DNA from: Arthrobacter pullicola
Lineage (GTDB): Bacteria; Actinomycetota; Actinomycetes; Actinomycetales; Micrococcaceae
Direction: 5' to 3'
Assembly: GCF_014836875.1 (NCBI RefSeq)
Contig: NZ_JACSQC010000005.1
Location: 1-64,000 of the forward strand
Length of the DNA: 64,000 nucleotides
Shown piece after piece: positions 63,727 to 64,000 of this stretch. A model generated the notes under the pieces. The model had not been told where the DNA came from. It did no database searches and worked only from the letters and a program-made list of their open reading frames with translations. The translations under genes and the position numbers were made by a program. Each line of letters opens with the position of its first letter. Positions within the stretch are counted from its first letter, which is position 1.

Positions 63727-64000
63727 GTGCCTATCTCACTTTCTGATCTGCTCGCTGCCGAGGGCCTGGGCCTGGAGGTGCGCGGTACTGCTGCGGTCAG
63801 TCCGGAGCCGGTGCAGTGGGTTGCCGTAACGGAACTGGAAGACCCTTCCCCTTTCCTGGGCGGAGGAGAGGTTGTCCTCACCACCGGCATGCGGCAGCGG
63901 ACGGGAGCAGCGCAGCGCCGGTTCGTGGAAAGCGTGCACCGGGCGGGTGCCCTGGCCATTGGCTTCGGCACCGGGCTCAGCCTGGACCGGGTTCCGGGAC
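63727..64000 (+). CDS. PucR-family transcriptional regulator, 5' part (cut by window end)
   Basis: Ninety-one codons are visible. The text from GTG 63727, VPISLSDLLAAEGLGLEVRG, with WVAVTELEDPSPFLGGGEVVLTTGM further on, matches the N-terminal PucR domain of regulators for purine or GABA catabolism; the C-terminal helix-turn-helix lies outside. A TATAGT sequence ends 7 bases before the GTG, which suggests a leaderless message. TTGACGTGCAA (63686-63696) in the divergent region is a partial palindrome and possible operator. In Corynebacterium a PucR-type regulator controls gabT, so a local role is likely. Confidence 0.85.
   Translation, partial: MPISLSDLLAAEGLGLEVRGTAAVSPEPVQWVAVTELEDPSPFLGGGEVVLTTGMRQRTGAAQRRFVESVHRAGALAIGFGTGLSLDRVPG

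Overview
The window is a high-GC, actinobacterial chromosome segment, most probably from Arthrobacter or a close Micrococcaceae relative. The evidence is a uricase very like that of Arthrobacter globiformis, a homodimeric-type pyruvate dehydrogenase E1, a C50 (decaprenoxanthin-type) carotenoid operon, a DUF4193 protein, frequent GTG/TTG starts and many 4-base ATGA/GTGA gene overlaps. No phage, transposase, CRISPR array or rRNA was seen; there is one tRNA (Tyr, GTA). The first and last genes are cut by the window edges.

Layout. 1-5.2 kb: 3' part of aceE, a 60-residue unknown ORF, a structured intergenic region, uricase and a xanthine/urate-type NCS2 permease. 5.3-9.8 kb: an IclR regulator divergent from an operon of malic enzyme, a CitE/HpcH-like aldolase and ureidoglycine aminohydrolase. 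9.9-14.8 kb: the glycerate pathway (hydroxypyruvate isomerase, tartronate semialdehyde reductase, glyoxylate carboligase, glycerate kinase). Together these genes take purine nitrogen and carbon from urate to glyoxylate and into central metabolism. A shared TTCCA-N5-TGRAA type palindrome precedes uricase, the small ORF, the malic enzyme/IclR divergent pair and hyi, and is a good candidate operator for the IclR protein.

14.8-29.6 kb is mixed housekeeping: Bcp peroxiredoxin, an Amt transporter fused to a PII-like domain, glutathione-independent formaldehyde dehydrogenase, a repeat-bearing intergenic region, thioredoxin, a MarR regulator with a perfect palindrome, tRNA-Tyr, YajQ, a histidine phosphatase, HtpX, an MFS exporter, hydrolases, and a Fur-family regulator next to catalase.

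29.6-35.4 kb is the carotenoid operon crtE-B-I-Ye-Yf-Eb with idi divergent. 35.3-40.3 kb holds a glycosyltransferase, a membrane protein and an NMT1-type ABC importer. 40.4-43.5 kb holds a TerC protein behind a probable yybP-ykoY (Mn2+) riboswitch, a MobA-like nucleotidyltransferase, DUF4193 and YtxH proteins. 43.5-49.8 kb is an aldehyde/alcohol dehydrogenase-DUF779 operon, an MFS exporter and a GAF regulator. 50-57.3 kb holds FprA, RarD, a LAATG-anchored CAP-domain surface protein, and an amidohydrolase/LysR pair.

57.4-64 kb looks like a putrescine/GABA module: APC permease, universal stress protein and putrescine-oxidase-like amine oxidase in one operon, a divergent TetR regulator with a clear palindrome between them, then gabT and the start of a PucR-family regulator. 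All calls come from reading the sequence and from family knowledge; no database search was run.
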